18,801 bases of DNA. Source: CAJBLF01 sp964494005 (lineage in GTDB: Bacteria; Patescibacteriota; Gracilibacteria; Absconditabacterales; Absconditicoccaceae). Shown here piece by piece: positions 1 through 7,642 of this stretch. Within the stretch, counting starts at the first letter, position 1, and every line of letters begins with the position of its first letter. Location: contig CAZBQE010000013.1 in the NCBI GenBank assembly GCA_964494005.1, forward strand, positions 1-18,801, written 5' to 3'. The position numbers were made by a program, and so were the translations under genes. Below the pieces are notes generated by a model, which ran no database searches, was not told where the DNA came from, and saw only the letters and a program-made list of their open reading frames with translations.

Positions 1-90
1 AGCGGTTGCATCCTTTGTTCTTTTTTCCATCATTGCTTCCGTTATCTCAATAAGGTCGGCAAGCTCGCCTTTTTTAATTTTTTTTGTCAT
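1..90 (-). CDS. Unknown protein, N-terminal 30 residues only
   Basis: The start ATG is at 90-88 and the gene runs off the left edge. The visible N-terminus begins MTKKIKKGELADLIEITEAM and is lysine-rich and helical; I do not recognise a family. The leader is A-rich (an AATAAAAATT run touching the ATG) with no Shine-Dalgarno sequence, like the leaders of the other TGA-free genes in this window. It lies downstream of the reverse transcriptase on the same strand, separated by a terminator, so it probably has its own promoter. The two visible glycine positions or fewer are too few to judge which code it uses. Confidence 0.55.
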   Translation of the reverse strand, partial: MTKKIKKGELADLIEITEAMMEKRTKDATA

Positions 91-191
91 AATTTTTATT
101 TATTTTTTGTTTACGCTTACTATATATATTTTATATTAAATAGCAATAGTTTTTGATAACAACACAGTCCTTGATATATTTCTTTGAAAAC

Positions 192-222
192 AAAAAATCT
201 GAAACAAATATTTTCAGATTTT
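192..222 (-). terminator. Intrinsic terminator overlapping the reverse transcriptase stop
   Basis: A perfect 11-bp inverted repeat (194-204 with 212-222, 7-nt loop) is followed on the minus strand by a run of six T (197-192). The TGA that ends the reverse transcriptase ORF (216-214) lies inside the first arm. Transcription should stop near 190, before the next in-frame TAA at 138-136. Confidence 0.8.
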
Positions 223-1590
223 ATGTATAGTTTTGTATTTCAGCCATGGTTTCCATAGCTGATTAGGCAATTCTTTTCCATAAATACCTCTTACATAGGC
301 AATATATCCAAGGATTTTTTTATGAGTCGTCTCATTAAACCCTGCATAAGTTGCATTATGTATAAAGGCGCGGATAGTTTTTATCTTTCGTTTTGGGATT
401 CCTACTGAATACACATTTGTATTCATAAGTATTATTTTGCCATCACCCGGGGATTTTTTGGATACTTCTACAACTTTTGTAGCAATACTCAATCCCGTAA
501 TTTCTGGCGTCTGTCCTTTTACATAAAAGATTTTTGTTTTTTTCTTGTTCACAGGGAATCCTTTTGTTTGTATAAAACGTTCAATTTTCCCAGAGATTCT
601 CTTGTTCATTTNNNNNNNNNNGCCTCCTGATATCGTAATATCGTCTGCGTATACCGTAAGATTACAATTTTTTGACTCAGTTACTTTCTCAACATACGCA
701 AGTAACTCTTCAGGTAGTTTGTAATACGATAAAACAAGATTAAGAAGAAATGGTGAGGTTGGAGCACCTTGTGGAAGAGCTCCTTTGTAGGTACATAGTT
801 CAGTTAAATATTCTACAAACTTAACAAGAATCTTTTCTACAAATACATCCGATTCTTCTCTCATTAATTTTCTAAACCAAGCTACTTTGGTCTTAGGAAA
901 AAGTGAAGGCGTAGGGTACATAAGATGCCAAACTTTTGACACATGTATACCCGAACTACGTCGCCGAGTGATTTCTTTGATCATAGCATATTCTTTGAAT
1001 ACAATATCCAGCAAGGTTTTTTTTACCATGTCTGCTGAAATATTGTCAAATGCTTTTTTCAAATCTATCGTAGCAACATACTTTTTTCTTCTGTACAATG
1101 CTAAGTGCGGACTAGCATTTTTTTTGAGGGGAACTTTTGGTAAGAAACCTCTCAAATGTCGTGAGAGACTTTTGGCAACAAAATCATAGTTATTGTGCCA
1201 TTTTAGTTTGCCATTGTCATCTATTCTTTTTTCTCCTTTTCTAGAACGAGCAAGGATTCTATAAAAGAACTGTTCAAGCAATAACTTTTGAACGTGTTTT
1301 AATTGTTCATTAGGTGCACAAATCTTTCGATATGACCAATCCTTTTTTTTCACCAAATACTCGTTGTAAGGCTTATAATTTATTAATACTTCTATCGTAT
1401 ACCCATCCTGACCAATAGAAGAATTTAAATAATTTTCTGCCTCCTCTTTTTGAGATACAATAAGATTGTATATCAATTTTTTTGCAGCCTTTTCTGCTTT
1501 AAATTCTAACATTTCATTCATTCTTTTAAATGAATCTTCAAAAGAATCGGAGCCAAATAGTCCCCGTTCATCATCAAAATTAGGTTCCAT
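214..1590 (-). CDS. Retron-type reverse transcriptase
   Basis: This is an RNA-directed DNA polymerase of 458 residues. RT motifs are in order: the retron-like entry motif around residues 87-105 (RKICAPNEQLKHVQ), the catalytic Asp block IDLKKAFDNIS with D176, ALPQGAPTSP at 271-280, YADD at 314-317, and a C-terminal ITGL then IPKRKIKTIRAFIHN thumb region as in retron enzymes. LPQGAPTSP fits retrons or group II RTs, not diversity-generating retroelements. Ten Ns lie just after YADDITISGG; spacing to the next motif (KGFPVN) matches the family, so the gap is close to true size. No endonuclease or maturase domain is visible. None of its 23 glycines is TGA, and it ends on TGA. Under code 25 it would read on for 26 codons to a TAA at 138-136, but a terminator at 192-222 should end the RNA first. 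A structured leader lies upstream. Family call is firm; the retron role is inferred. Confidence 0.9.
   Translation of the reverse strand: MEPNFDDERGLFGSDSFEDSFKRMNEMLEFKAEKAAKKLIYNLIVSQKEEAENYLNSSIGQDGYTIEVLINYKPYNEYLVKKKDWSYRKICAPNEQLKHVQKLLLEQFFYRILARSRKGEKRIDDNGKLKWHNNYDFVAKSLSRHLRGFLPKVPLKKNASPHLALYRRKKYVATIDLKKAFDNISADMVKKTLLDIVFKEYAMIKEITRRRSSGIHVSKVWHLMYPTPSLFPKTKVAWFRKLMREESDVFVEKILVKFVEYLTELCTYKGALPQGAPTSPFLLNLVLSYYKLPEELLAYVEKVTESKNCNLTVYADDITISGGXXXXMNKRISGKIERFIQTKGFPVNKKKTKIFYVKGQTPEITGLSIATKVVEVSKKSPGDGKIILMNTNVYSVGIPKRKIKTIRAFIHNATYAGFNETTHKKILGYIAYVRGIYGKELPNQLWKPWLKYKTIHKI
612..621. other. Assembly gap (10 N) inside the reverse transcriptase
   Basis: Ten Ns interrupt the RT gene right after the YADDITISGG block. 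The reading frame is the same on both sides and the residue spacing to the next RT motif is normal for retron enzymes, so the two flanks belong to one gene. The bases themselves are unknown. Confidence 0.99.
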
Positions 1591-1633
1591 ATAGCTTGTT
1601 TTTATTAGTTTATACTTTTGTTAAGGAAGTGTC

Positions 1634-1655
1634 GGGGTCGGATTGCTCCAACCCC
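1634..1655 (-). ncRNA. Small hairpin between candidate retron RNA and RT gene
   Basis: GGGGT (1634-1638) pairs with ACCCC (1651-1655), followed after one mismatch by two more G-C pairs and a 6-nt loop. It sits 44 bases upstream of the RT start and 3 bases from the 3' arm of the larger leader structure. It has no T-run, so it is not an obvious terminator; it may be part of the leader RNA or influence RT translation. Confidence 0.4.
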
Positions 1656-1657
1656 AT

Positions 1658-1873
1658 AGAGATGTGTTCGCGTTATTCATTCTGTATTGAAATAAACTCA
1701 TACTGAAAATTAAAATTTTCAATCAGATAGGAGCGATGGCCTGCAATTAATGAACAGTCGATGAACCATCACATTAGTGTGCGTTGGAATGCCCCTTAAA
1801 ATTTATAGTAAGCAGATGCTACTTACCAGACCAAGACGATACTGTGAAGTTGGTCGTTGGCAACATCACCTCT
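1658..1873 (-). ncRNA. Candidate retron-like structured RNA (msr/msd) upstream of RT
   Basis: This falls in a 354-bp stretch (1591-1944) with no credible ORF, directly upstream of the RT on the same strand. On the minus strand, AGAGGTGATGTT (1873-1862) can pair with AACACATCTCT (1668-1658): 11 pairs including one G-U, with one bulged A. This resembles the a1/a2 stem that closes retron RNAs, and a G follows the 5' arm directly, where retrons place the branching guanosine. Inside are GACCAA/TTGGTC (1855-1850 with 1834-1829), an 8-bp hairpin GTAAGTAG-CAT-CTGCTTAC at about 1826-1808, CACA/TGTG, and TGAAAAT/ATTTTCA at 1721-1704. I do not see one long msd hairpin, so assignment of msr and msd parts is open. 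A covariance search or cDNA data would decide. Confidence 0.45.
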
Positions 1874-1888
1874 TAGACACGTGAAAAT

Positions 1889-1916
1889 ACGATAATCATA
1901 TAGTAAATAAAGTCAA
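1889..1916 (-). promoter_or_regulatory. Possible promoter for leader RNA and RT
   Basis: On the minus strand TTGACT (1916-1911) is followed after 16 bases by TATCGT (1894-1889). The -35 is good and the -10 is weak (4 of 6). It would start RNA near 1882, about 10 bases before the candidate a1 arm, which fits a leader RNA that begins with that arm. Confidence 0.35.
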
Positions 1917-1944
1917 CACAATTGTCAGTAATATTTTTGTGTGT

Positions 1945-2391
1945 CTATCTACCAAGTTCTCGCATAAAAATAGCTGAAGTCTGCCCGACATTGAGTGATT
2001 CTTTGATTCATTGCATCGGAATATGGATAACATGATCCACAAGCTGAAGCGTGGAATCGAGTACCCCGTCAACCTCGTTGCCGAAAATTACTGCACAGTT
2101 TCCACTCAGGTGAAAATTACTCAACTCTTTAGAATCTTTCGTTACTTCAGCAGCGATAACCTTCATTCATTGTTGCTTAGCAAATTCAATCGCTTCCGGC
2201 GTATGGCCGAATTGCTTCAATCAGACATTTTTTTCTGCTCATAATGATGTCTTCACAACTTTCTGTGTATCTTCCGGCGAAGGAGAATATCCCGTAAGCC
2301 GAACATCCCGACCAAGCGCATCAGCGGTACGGATGATATTGCCGACATTGTAGGCGGAACGAATATTTTCGAGAATGACGACGTTTTTCAT
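1945..2391 (-). CDS. SpoU/TrmH-family RNA 2'-O-methyltransferase, TrmL-like
   Basis: This 148-residue protein is a SPOUT-fold, SAM-dependent ribose methyltransferase, probably acting on tRNA. It is visible only when TGA is read as Gly (four codons). SpoU motif 1 is LENIRSAYNVGNIIRTAD at residues 7-24, with the conserved N15 and R21; motif 2 is AVIFGNEVDGV; motif 3 is IPMQGIKESLNVGQTSA near the C-terminus. The Gly in IPMQG, nearly invariant in the family, is a TGA codon. The length is typical of the small, extension-free TrmL group rather than the larger TrmH/RlmB enzymes, so the exact substrate (wobble nucleotide 34 in TrmL) is inferred. The start at 2391 gives the usual short N-terminus; no ribosome binding site is seen. 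It follows the zinc-ribbon gene but that gene has its own terminator. Confidence 0.88.
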
Positions 2392-2422
2392 GGAAAATAT
2401 ATCATATAAAACCACTTCTCTA

Positions 2423-2450
2423 GTGATATTGTTTTTGTTTTATTTTTCAA
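2423..2450 (-). promoter_or_regulatory. Possible promoter of the SpoU methyltransferase
   Basis: TTGAAA (2450-2445) and TATCAC (2428-2423) lie on the minus strand 16 bases apart, just downstream of the preceding gene's terminator. The match is moderate and AT-rich DNA gives chance hits. Confidence 0.3.
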
Positions 2451-2456
2451 CTCAAC

Positions 2457-2482
2457 AAAAAAATCGGGAGAATCCCCCCGAT
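2457..2482 (-). terminator. Intrinsic terminator after the zinc-ribbon gene
   Basis: ATCGGG (2463-2468) pairs with CCCGAT (2477-2482). On the minus strand the stem is followed by seven T (2463-2457). It begins 5 bases after the stop codon of the zinc-ribbon gene. Confidence 0.8.
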
Positions 2483-2487
2483 ACTGA

Positions 2488-2895
2488 TTACCATGTAAAT
2501 TGCGACCATAAATCTTTTCCTTCTTCAGAATTTGCTGTACCATAATGGGTCACATGTGCATCTTCCTCTACCTTGTAAGTAAGATGTTCACCTATCACTG
2601 TAGAAAACACTATACGAGAAGTTTTTCCATCCTCTTGTAACACCACGACAGCTTTTTTGGGATCATTTACTAAGTTGAGTACGCATTTTTTGTGTATACA
2701 ACTTACTGTTAGTTGATCTCCATTTTTCCACCCCAATAAGGGAGATTTCTTTACTTCATAATTTCCAAGTTCTTTGCTTAAAATTATTTTTCCTTTTTGA
2801 TCAATTCTTCCATTTACGACATTCAAGTGGACACCGTTTTGATCGCTAAGTAATCCTCCACAATGTGGACATAAAAAAATTTTTTTCATAGACAT
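2488..2895 (-). CDS. Unknown zinc-ribbon-like protein
   Basis: This 135-residue protein has a CPHCGG knuckle at residues 9-14 and a second Cys pair in VSCIHKKC (about 65-72), so one four-cysteine zinc site is plausible. The rest looks beta-rich, with no membrane segment or signal peptide. I do not recognise the family. All 12 glycines use GGN codons although both flanking genes use TGA for Gly. It has its own promoter candidate (2932-2959), an A-rich leader (ACAAAACGA before the ATG) and a terminator, so it forms a single-gene unit. A second ATG lies two codons in. The self-contained layout and codon use suggest a cassette acquired separately from its neighbours. Confidence 0.75.
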   Translation of the reverse strand: MSMKKIFLCPHCGGLLSDQNGVHLNVVNGRIDQKGKIILSKELGNYEVKKSPLLGWKNGDQLTVSCIHKKCVLNLVNDPKKAVVVLQEDGKTSRIVFSTVIGEHLTYKVEEDAHVTHYGTANSEEGKDLWSQFTW

Positions 2896-2931
2896 TCGTT
2901 TTGTTTAATTAGACATTTTTTTTAGACCATT

Positions 2932-2959
2932 TATATAGATATTTACCTCAAAAAATCAA
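2932..2959 (-). promoter_or_regulatory. Promoter candidate for the zinc-ribbon gene
   Basis: On the minus strand TTGATT (2959-2954) is followed after 16 bases by TATATA (2937-2932), leaving a leader of about 30 bases. The gene has no other close promoter. Confidence 0.45.
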
Positions 2960-3003
2960 GATAAACGAGTGTCTTTCTTTTTATCGTATACCTGGAAATA
3001 ATA

Positions 3004-3756
3004 TTACTCTTTATTTATCATAAAAACGATATATCTCTCTTTGTGCTGTCATTGCCGCTTATATCAATTAGTATCCAATACTATAGCTATGTTGTCTGAA
3101 TTTTTATCATCCAATCATCTATCATGGACACCGTATATCTTTCCTCCAGGTTTGGTAATGGTATAGGCATTTTTTATAGCTGATGATATTTCTTTCTTCA
3201 AAATGTCTTCTCCCTGTAACTTATCTAAAATAAAATTCAAAAATACTACATCCTGACTTTCTTTTTCTATTCCTTCTATATGCTGTGCCAAAGAATCGTT
3301 GAGAATAATCTTTTTATCAGATTCCTCATCATATGCTTGCCGTTTCACTACTCCTTCCAAAACTTCCTGTTCATCCTGTTGATTCTCCTTTCTCTTGACC
3401 AATATATCATCCGATACCTCAGCATTCAACGTTTCATATAATTTCATACGTTTCTCAATTTTTTCTCTTTCTTTCGCTATAATTGTTTTTCTATCCTGAG
3501 AAAAAATAGGATCAACTATCGTTATTTTTTGGACACTCGGAACAAGTTCAAACACCAAAGAACTCAATCCTCATCAGATATCCGTCACGTTCTTATTTTC
3601 GAATTCTGAATATATTTCTCCTTGTTTTTTGAATCACAAAATATTCAACACTTTGGCTCATGATGTCTGTGGCGCTACAAGACTGTTTAATGATTGCGGA
3701 CTTTGGTCTAAATATTTTTTTTCATACAATGACCTCAAAATATCTTTCTTTTCCAT
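3004..3756 (-). CDS. Class I SAM-dependent methyltransferase-like protein
   Basis: This 250-residue protein is seen only with TGA read as Gly (seven codons). SAM-binding motif I is NVTDIGGGLSSL near residues 54-65, in which two consecutive TGA codons supply the first two glycines; ITIVDPIF follows as the acidic beta-2 end. A later VVFLNFILDKL and ITKPGGKIYGV match the motif IV and post-motif III region of class I methyltransferases. Between them is a charged, Lys/Glu-rich helical stretch (about 85-140). The substrate cannot be told. An in-frame TAG at 3783-3781 limits the N-terminus and ATG 3756 is the first start after it. It is 20 bases downstream of the DedA gene and likely shares its transcript. 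Confidence 0.75.
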
Positions 3757-3776
3757 ATGTATACAAAAAAATAAAG

Positions 3777-4403
3777 TTATCTAAATTTTCTTCTACGCAA
3801 GAAATAACGAAGTACGAAATATGCGATTACCGCAGCGATAAGTCCGTATATGACTATTTTGAAGATGTGATTGTATTCGAGTACCTTATCTCGATGCTGA
3901 CCAAGAATATATCAAGCTACAAAAAGCACCAAATTCCAGAGTCCTGCTCAAAGAACGGTATATAAAATAAAATGTCCTATATCCATTTTCGCTAATCCTG
4001 CTGGTATAGAAATAAACTGACGAATAGCTGGAATCAAACGTCCAACAAAGGTAGAGATCTTTCCATGTTTGCGGAAATATATCTCTGATGTTTCTATAGA
4101 TTCCTTAGTGATGAAAATCATATGTGCTCGGCGCGTATTCGCAAGTCTATAAATAATTTTCCTTCCAAGTCGAAATGCGAGGAAATAATTAATCAATGCT
4201 CCCAATAACGATCCTATCATAGCGAACAATATCACCAATCGTCCATTGAGTAATCCTTGAGCGACTTTCCAACCTGCTGGCGGAATAACTACTTCCGAAG
4301 GAAAAGGAATAAACGAACTTTCTATCGTCATAAGTAATCCAACACTTCGATAGTTGATATTGGACATATATCGATCTATAAGTGGATGGAGAAAATCGAA
4401 CAT
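3777..4403 (-). CDS. DedA/SNARE-associated family membrane protein
   Basis: This 208-residue integral membrane protein belongs to the DedA (VTT domain) superfamily, whose members include undecaprenyl-phosphate and phospholipid transporters or flippases. Features seen: FIPFPSEVVIPPAGW near residues 31-45 (the re-entrant loop with conserved Glu and Pro), a Gly-rich helix at about 60-80, GKISTFVGRLIPAIRQFISIPAG at about 114-136 (the conserved R-x-x-P-x-x-R loop), and GAGLWNLVLFVAGYILG after it. Two TGA codons serve as Gly, one of them opening GAGLW. The last 40 residues hold one more helix and a basic tail. It lies between the glycosyltransferase and the methyltransferase; recycling of the undecaprenyl carrier would fit a peptidoglycan neighbour, but this is inference. 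Confidence 0.88.
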
Positions 4404-4465
4404 CAGAAAAAAGAAAAATCAAATAAAACGTAAAAAATAATAGGAATACAGAACCTGTAATCAAC

Positions 4466-5200
4466 TTAATCTTTTGTCGCCTCTACAAACGCTTTGATAT
4501 CTTTCTGTCTTTTTATACTGCTAATCATTCTGCTAATCGTGTTTTTTCTACTTGTAAGCCGAGTATTGTATTTGTGTAGCTGATAATATCTCGGATTGGG
4601 CATCATCGCTACAAGAAAGCTCGCCTGGCTCTGCGTAAGTTTCGCCGCAGAAGTGTTGAAGTAATAATACGCGGCCTGCTCTACTCCGTAGATTCCGTCT
4701 CCGAATTCTATGATATTGAGATAGACTTCCATGATCCTTTCTTTACTCCGAAGGAGTTCCATCATGATAGCAAAATAGAATTCTATTGTTTTTCTAAAGA
4801 GCGAGCGATCCGGCCGAAGAAAAACATTTTTCGCGGTCTGCTGAGTAATAGTACTACCTCATATACTGAACGATTTGTTTTTGATGTTTTTTTCTAATGC
4901 TTCCCATAATGCTTTGAAATCCACGCCCCGATGATTGAGAAATCTTTGATCTTCACTCGCAACCACGCCATAGATCATAACATTGGAAATCTGCTCGATT
5001 GGCACCCGAGTATGTTTAAGTACTATTTTTCTTCCATCGACAATTTGATTGACCATCCTAATAGACATCAGTGGTGTCATAGGTGGATTTTGCCGTTTGT
5101 ACTGAAGAAGAAAAAATAGCGATCCAACAAAAAAAATAAGCAGTATCCGCCTAAATCGGTCTTCCAATTTTCGTCGTAATTTTTCTCGGAATCTATTCAT
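4466..5200 (-). CDS. mtgA: Monofunctional peptidoglycan glycosyltransferase (GT51)
   Basis: This 244-residue enzyme polymerises lipid II into glycan strands at the outer face of the membrane. A single N-terminal membrane anchor lies at about residues 19-33, followed directly by the GT51 domain: VVASEDQRFLNHRGVD with catalytic E83, then GGSTITQQTAKN at 114-125, the helix ending SKERIMEVYLN, and the IEFGDGIYGVEQAAYYYF motif. The second essential Glu is the one in MEVYLN. The first Gly of GGSTITQQ is TGA, the strongest single proof of the code in this window. There is no transpeptidase domain, and the length matches MtgA rather than class A PBPs. It is the first gene of a probable minus-strand operon with the DedA and methyltransferase genes (gaps of 62 and 20 bases). 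Confidence 0.93.
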
Positions 5201-5312
5201 AACTGACCTATATCGTTTACTAATAGGAAAACAATAGTTTTTCTTGCCTGGAAATTCTCAAGACTTTCCTTACAGTAAATTTTGAATTTACCATTTAGCA
5301 TTTATCATTCCG

Positions 5313-6419
5313 ATGATAATCGGCTTAGCTCCCATGGACTGATTTACTGACTGCGCCTTCCGCCAAATCGTGAAGGAGATTTTTGAAGTATACGGAGAAA
5401 AGAACAAATTTGAATTAGTTTTACGGACCGAATTTATGAATGCAGACGGCTACATCATCAATCCTCCGGGTGTAATTAAACATCTTTTGACCGACAACTA
5501 TCAATCCCCTGTCATCGCACAAATATTCTGAGGAAATGAAGATATGCTAATGAAATGCTTCGCTGATATAGACAAAAAATACTTTTGTAATTCAGAATGC
5601 AAAATGCAGAATGTAGAAAAAAATAAAAAAAAATCCAACAATTCTGAATTCCCCTCCTTCGAGGACAAGTGAATTCTGAATTCTACATTTTCTTGAATAG
5701 AGTTAAATATGGGTTGTCCTGCGAGAAACGTAATAAATACTGGCTGATGAAGTGCGTTATTGAAAGACAAAAAAAATACATTAGAGATTGTCAAAAAACT
5801 TTCATGAGCGATGAAGATACCGTTTAGTATCAAAACGAGGACAGGAATCAATGAAGAAGACAGAAAAAATCAGATGAAATTTTTGATAGAAGCAAGTAAA
5901 TATGTAGATATCATTACGATACATGGAAGAACAGTTAAACAGGTGTATACCGGTAACGTAGATCGGGAATTTATGTATGAACTTAAAAATAAAGTAAACA
6001 AACATTGTAAAATCATAGGAAATGGTGGAATTAAAAGTTATGAAGAAATTGAAACTATACAGGGAAATTTAGACTGAGTTATGATTGGTCAGGCAGCTAT
6101 TGGGAACCCGCGAATCTTTACGCCACATATACCAAGTAGAGAAGAAATCAAAGCAACTATTATAAAACATCTCAACTATATGATTAGTTATGAAGAATAT
6201 TTTCAAAAGCAAAAAGTAAAGTACAAAAATATCCTTACGATGCCAGAACATCTCAAAATAAATGTAAAAACTCCCCAAACGATTACGCTCGCAGAGTTTA
6301 GAAAACATCTGTTTCAATATGTAAAATGAATTCCGTGATCGAAGGAATTTAAGCAGAAAGTCGCCACGATTATCGATTACGATCAGTTAGTGGAAGAAAT
6401 TCAGGGGTTTTTAGTTTAA
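5313..6419 (+). CDS. dus: tRNA-dihydrouridine synthase with in-frame insertion
   Basis: This 368-residue FMN-dependent enzyme reduces uridine to dihydrouridine in tRNA D-loops. Seen: IIGLAPMDGFTDCAFR at the N-terminus, ELNMGCPARNV with the catalytic Cys at residue 135, TGGGSALLKD, KTRTG, the FMN-binding ITIHGRT, IIGNGGI and GVMIGQAAIGNPRIF, and a C-terminal helical RNA-binding region with FRKHLFQYVKG. At least ten TGA codons encode Gly, two adjacent in TGGGSA. Residues about 91-125 are extra compared with the family and are encoded by a palindromic, non-coding-looking repeat; without them the length is near the usual 330. The start ATG lies in a small hairpin (CCGAT-GATA-ATCGG, 5310-5323). 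Which Dus subfamily it belongs to I cannot settle. PriA-like gene follows after 30 bases. Confidence 0.92.
5583..5687 (+). repeat. Palindromic element inserted in frame in dus
   Basis: About 105 bp (35 codons, boundaries approximate) interrupt the dus family alignment between the KKY and FSGIELNMGCP stretches. The ends carry inverted copies of AATTCAGAAT / ATTCTGAATT, and AATGTAGAA / TTCTACATT lies inside the outer repeats. The encoded peptide is Lys/Asn/Ser-rich with no fold I recognise. It behaves like the palindromic elements known in Rickettsia that insert in frame in protein genes. Confidence 0.6.
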
Positions 6420-6449
6420 TTTTTAGTCTATTTCGTTATACCATATACT

Positions 6450-7502
6450 ATGAATTATGAACGTTTTGATCACGACATACAAGGAGCCAAAAAGAGCATT
6501 TATTTGGTCAATATGAGCAAGGAAATTACTCCGTATTTTTCGCAATTGGCGAGCGAATGAATAGAAAAATATCTCAAACAAGGAAAAAAAATCTGAATCC
6601 TCGTCAACAAGAAAGGCTACTCTGGAGGTATCATCTGCCACGACTGCGGACATATTCCCAAGTGTAAAAACTGCGATGTTAGTATCAGCTATCATAAACT
6701 GGATTCCGGAGAAACTATTGGATTGTGTCATATCTGCAAAACCCAATACACTGTGCCAACTTCTTGCCCTGTATGCCACAGCAAAAAAATCAAAGAGTTT
6801 GGTCTTTGAACTCAAAAAGTCGCTGAATATATCAAAAACGAATTTGGCAAAGATTCCGTAATTGTCTCATCTGAAAATGTAAGATCACCAAATAAAATCG
6901 CTAAAATACAGGAAGAAATCAGTAATCATCAAATCGTTATCTGAACATCTCTCCTCGCTACACCACCAAAAAACGTAAAGTTTGATCTTATTTTATTCCT
7001 CAATGCAGACCTAGGGTTAAATATACCAGATTATACGTCAGCAGAAAAAAATTTCTATTTTTTGTATGAAACTTTTGTCAAACATACGACAGCGAATTTT
7101 ATTGTGCAGTCGTTTAACCCAGACCAGTACAGCATTCGCAATGCCTGTAGAATGAGCAAAGAAAAGTTTTACACAGAAGATAATGTGTTTAGAAAAGTAA
7201 ACGGCTATCCGCCATTTGGAGAACTGTGCGTTATTTTGTACAAAAACGAAATCGAAGAATCACTCTACGCCAAGGTCGATACTTTGTATAAAGATTTGTT
7301 GTACTTGAAAGAAAAATATAGTTTGAATGATATAGAAATTTATTCCACTCCTCCATTGATTTATAAAATGTTTGGGAAATATAGATACAATGTTATTTTG
7401 AAATGACCGAACGTTAGACAATTTATGGACATCATTTTCACCAAGTTAAACTTAGCCAAGAAAGGGTTTAAAGTCGATTGGATGGCGGAATCGATTGTGT
7501 AA
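6450..7502 (+). CDS. priA: PriA C-terminal-half protein, helicase lobe 1 missing
   Basis: This 350-residue protein matches only the second half of the replication-restart helicase PriA. It opens in the linker before lobe 2, then ILVNKKGYSGG, then all eight zinc ligands (C63, C66, C72, C75, C93, C96, C106, C109), FGLGTQKVAEYI, IVIGTSLLATP, and LNADLGLNIPDYTSAEK. The stretch that should read QVAGRAGR (motif VI, with its arginine finger) is FLYETFVKHTTA instead. The C-terminal domain with NGYPPFGEL is present. The 3' DNA-binding domain, winged helix and Walker A lobe are absent, and there is no room for them before 6450. About five TGA codons are Gly, and no stop or frameshift breaks the frame, so it is probably expressed, perhaps as an ATPase-dead replication factor. 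Gene symbol is by homology only. Confidence 0.82.
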
Positions 7503-7603
7503 AATAAATTAATGAATTATTATATTGCAAATTACGAATTTCTATTCTTTGATGCCTGCCCTGCAATGGCGGTATTAGAAAAGGAAACGAAGGTGAAGTT
7601 GTT

Positions 7604-7635
7604 AAAAAAAACTCCGCTAGTTATACCAGACGGAG
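7604..7635 (-). terminator. Intrinsic terminator of the alpha-CTD-like operon
   Basis: On the minus strand CTCCG (7635-7631) pairs with CGGAG (7616-7612), with an inner CTGG/CTAG stem, then eight T (7611-7604). It starts 8 bases after the stop of the last operon gene. Confidence 0.8.
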
Positions 7636-7642
7636 CTTTATG

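Noticed and set aside
612..621. Chimeric scaffold join across the N gap explaining the TGA-free RT
   Set aside because: The frame and motif spacing continue across the gap, and other TGA-free genes sit between TGA-using genes without any gap.
214..1944. Diversity-generating retroelement or group II intron
   Set aside because: The RT has the retron-like PQGAPTSP and C-terminal region, no maturase or endonuclease domain, and I found no template/variable repeat pair or domain V hairpin.
2011..2244. 77-codon plus-strand ORF
   Set aside because: It is opposite the SpoU methyltransferase, whose three family motifs are clear.
3660..3965. 101-codon plus-strand ORF
   Set aside because: It lies opposite the methyltransferase N-terminus and DedA C-terminus, both supported by conserved motifs.
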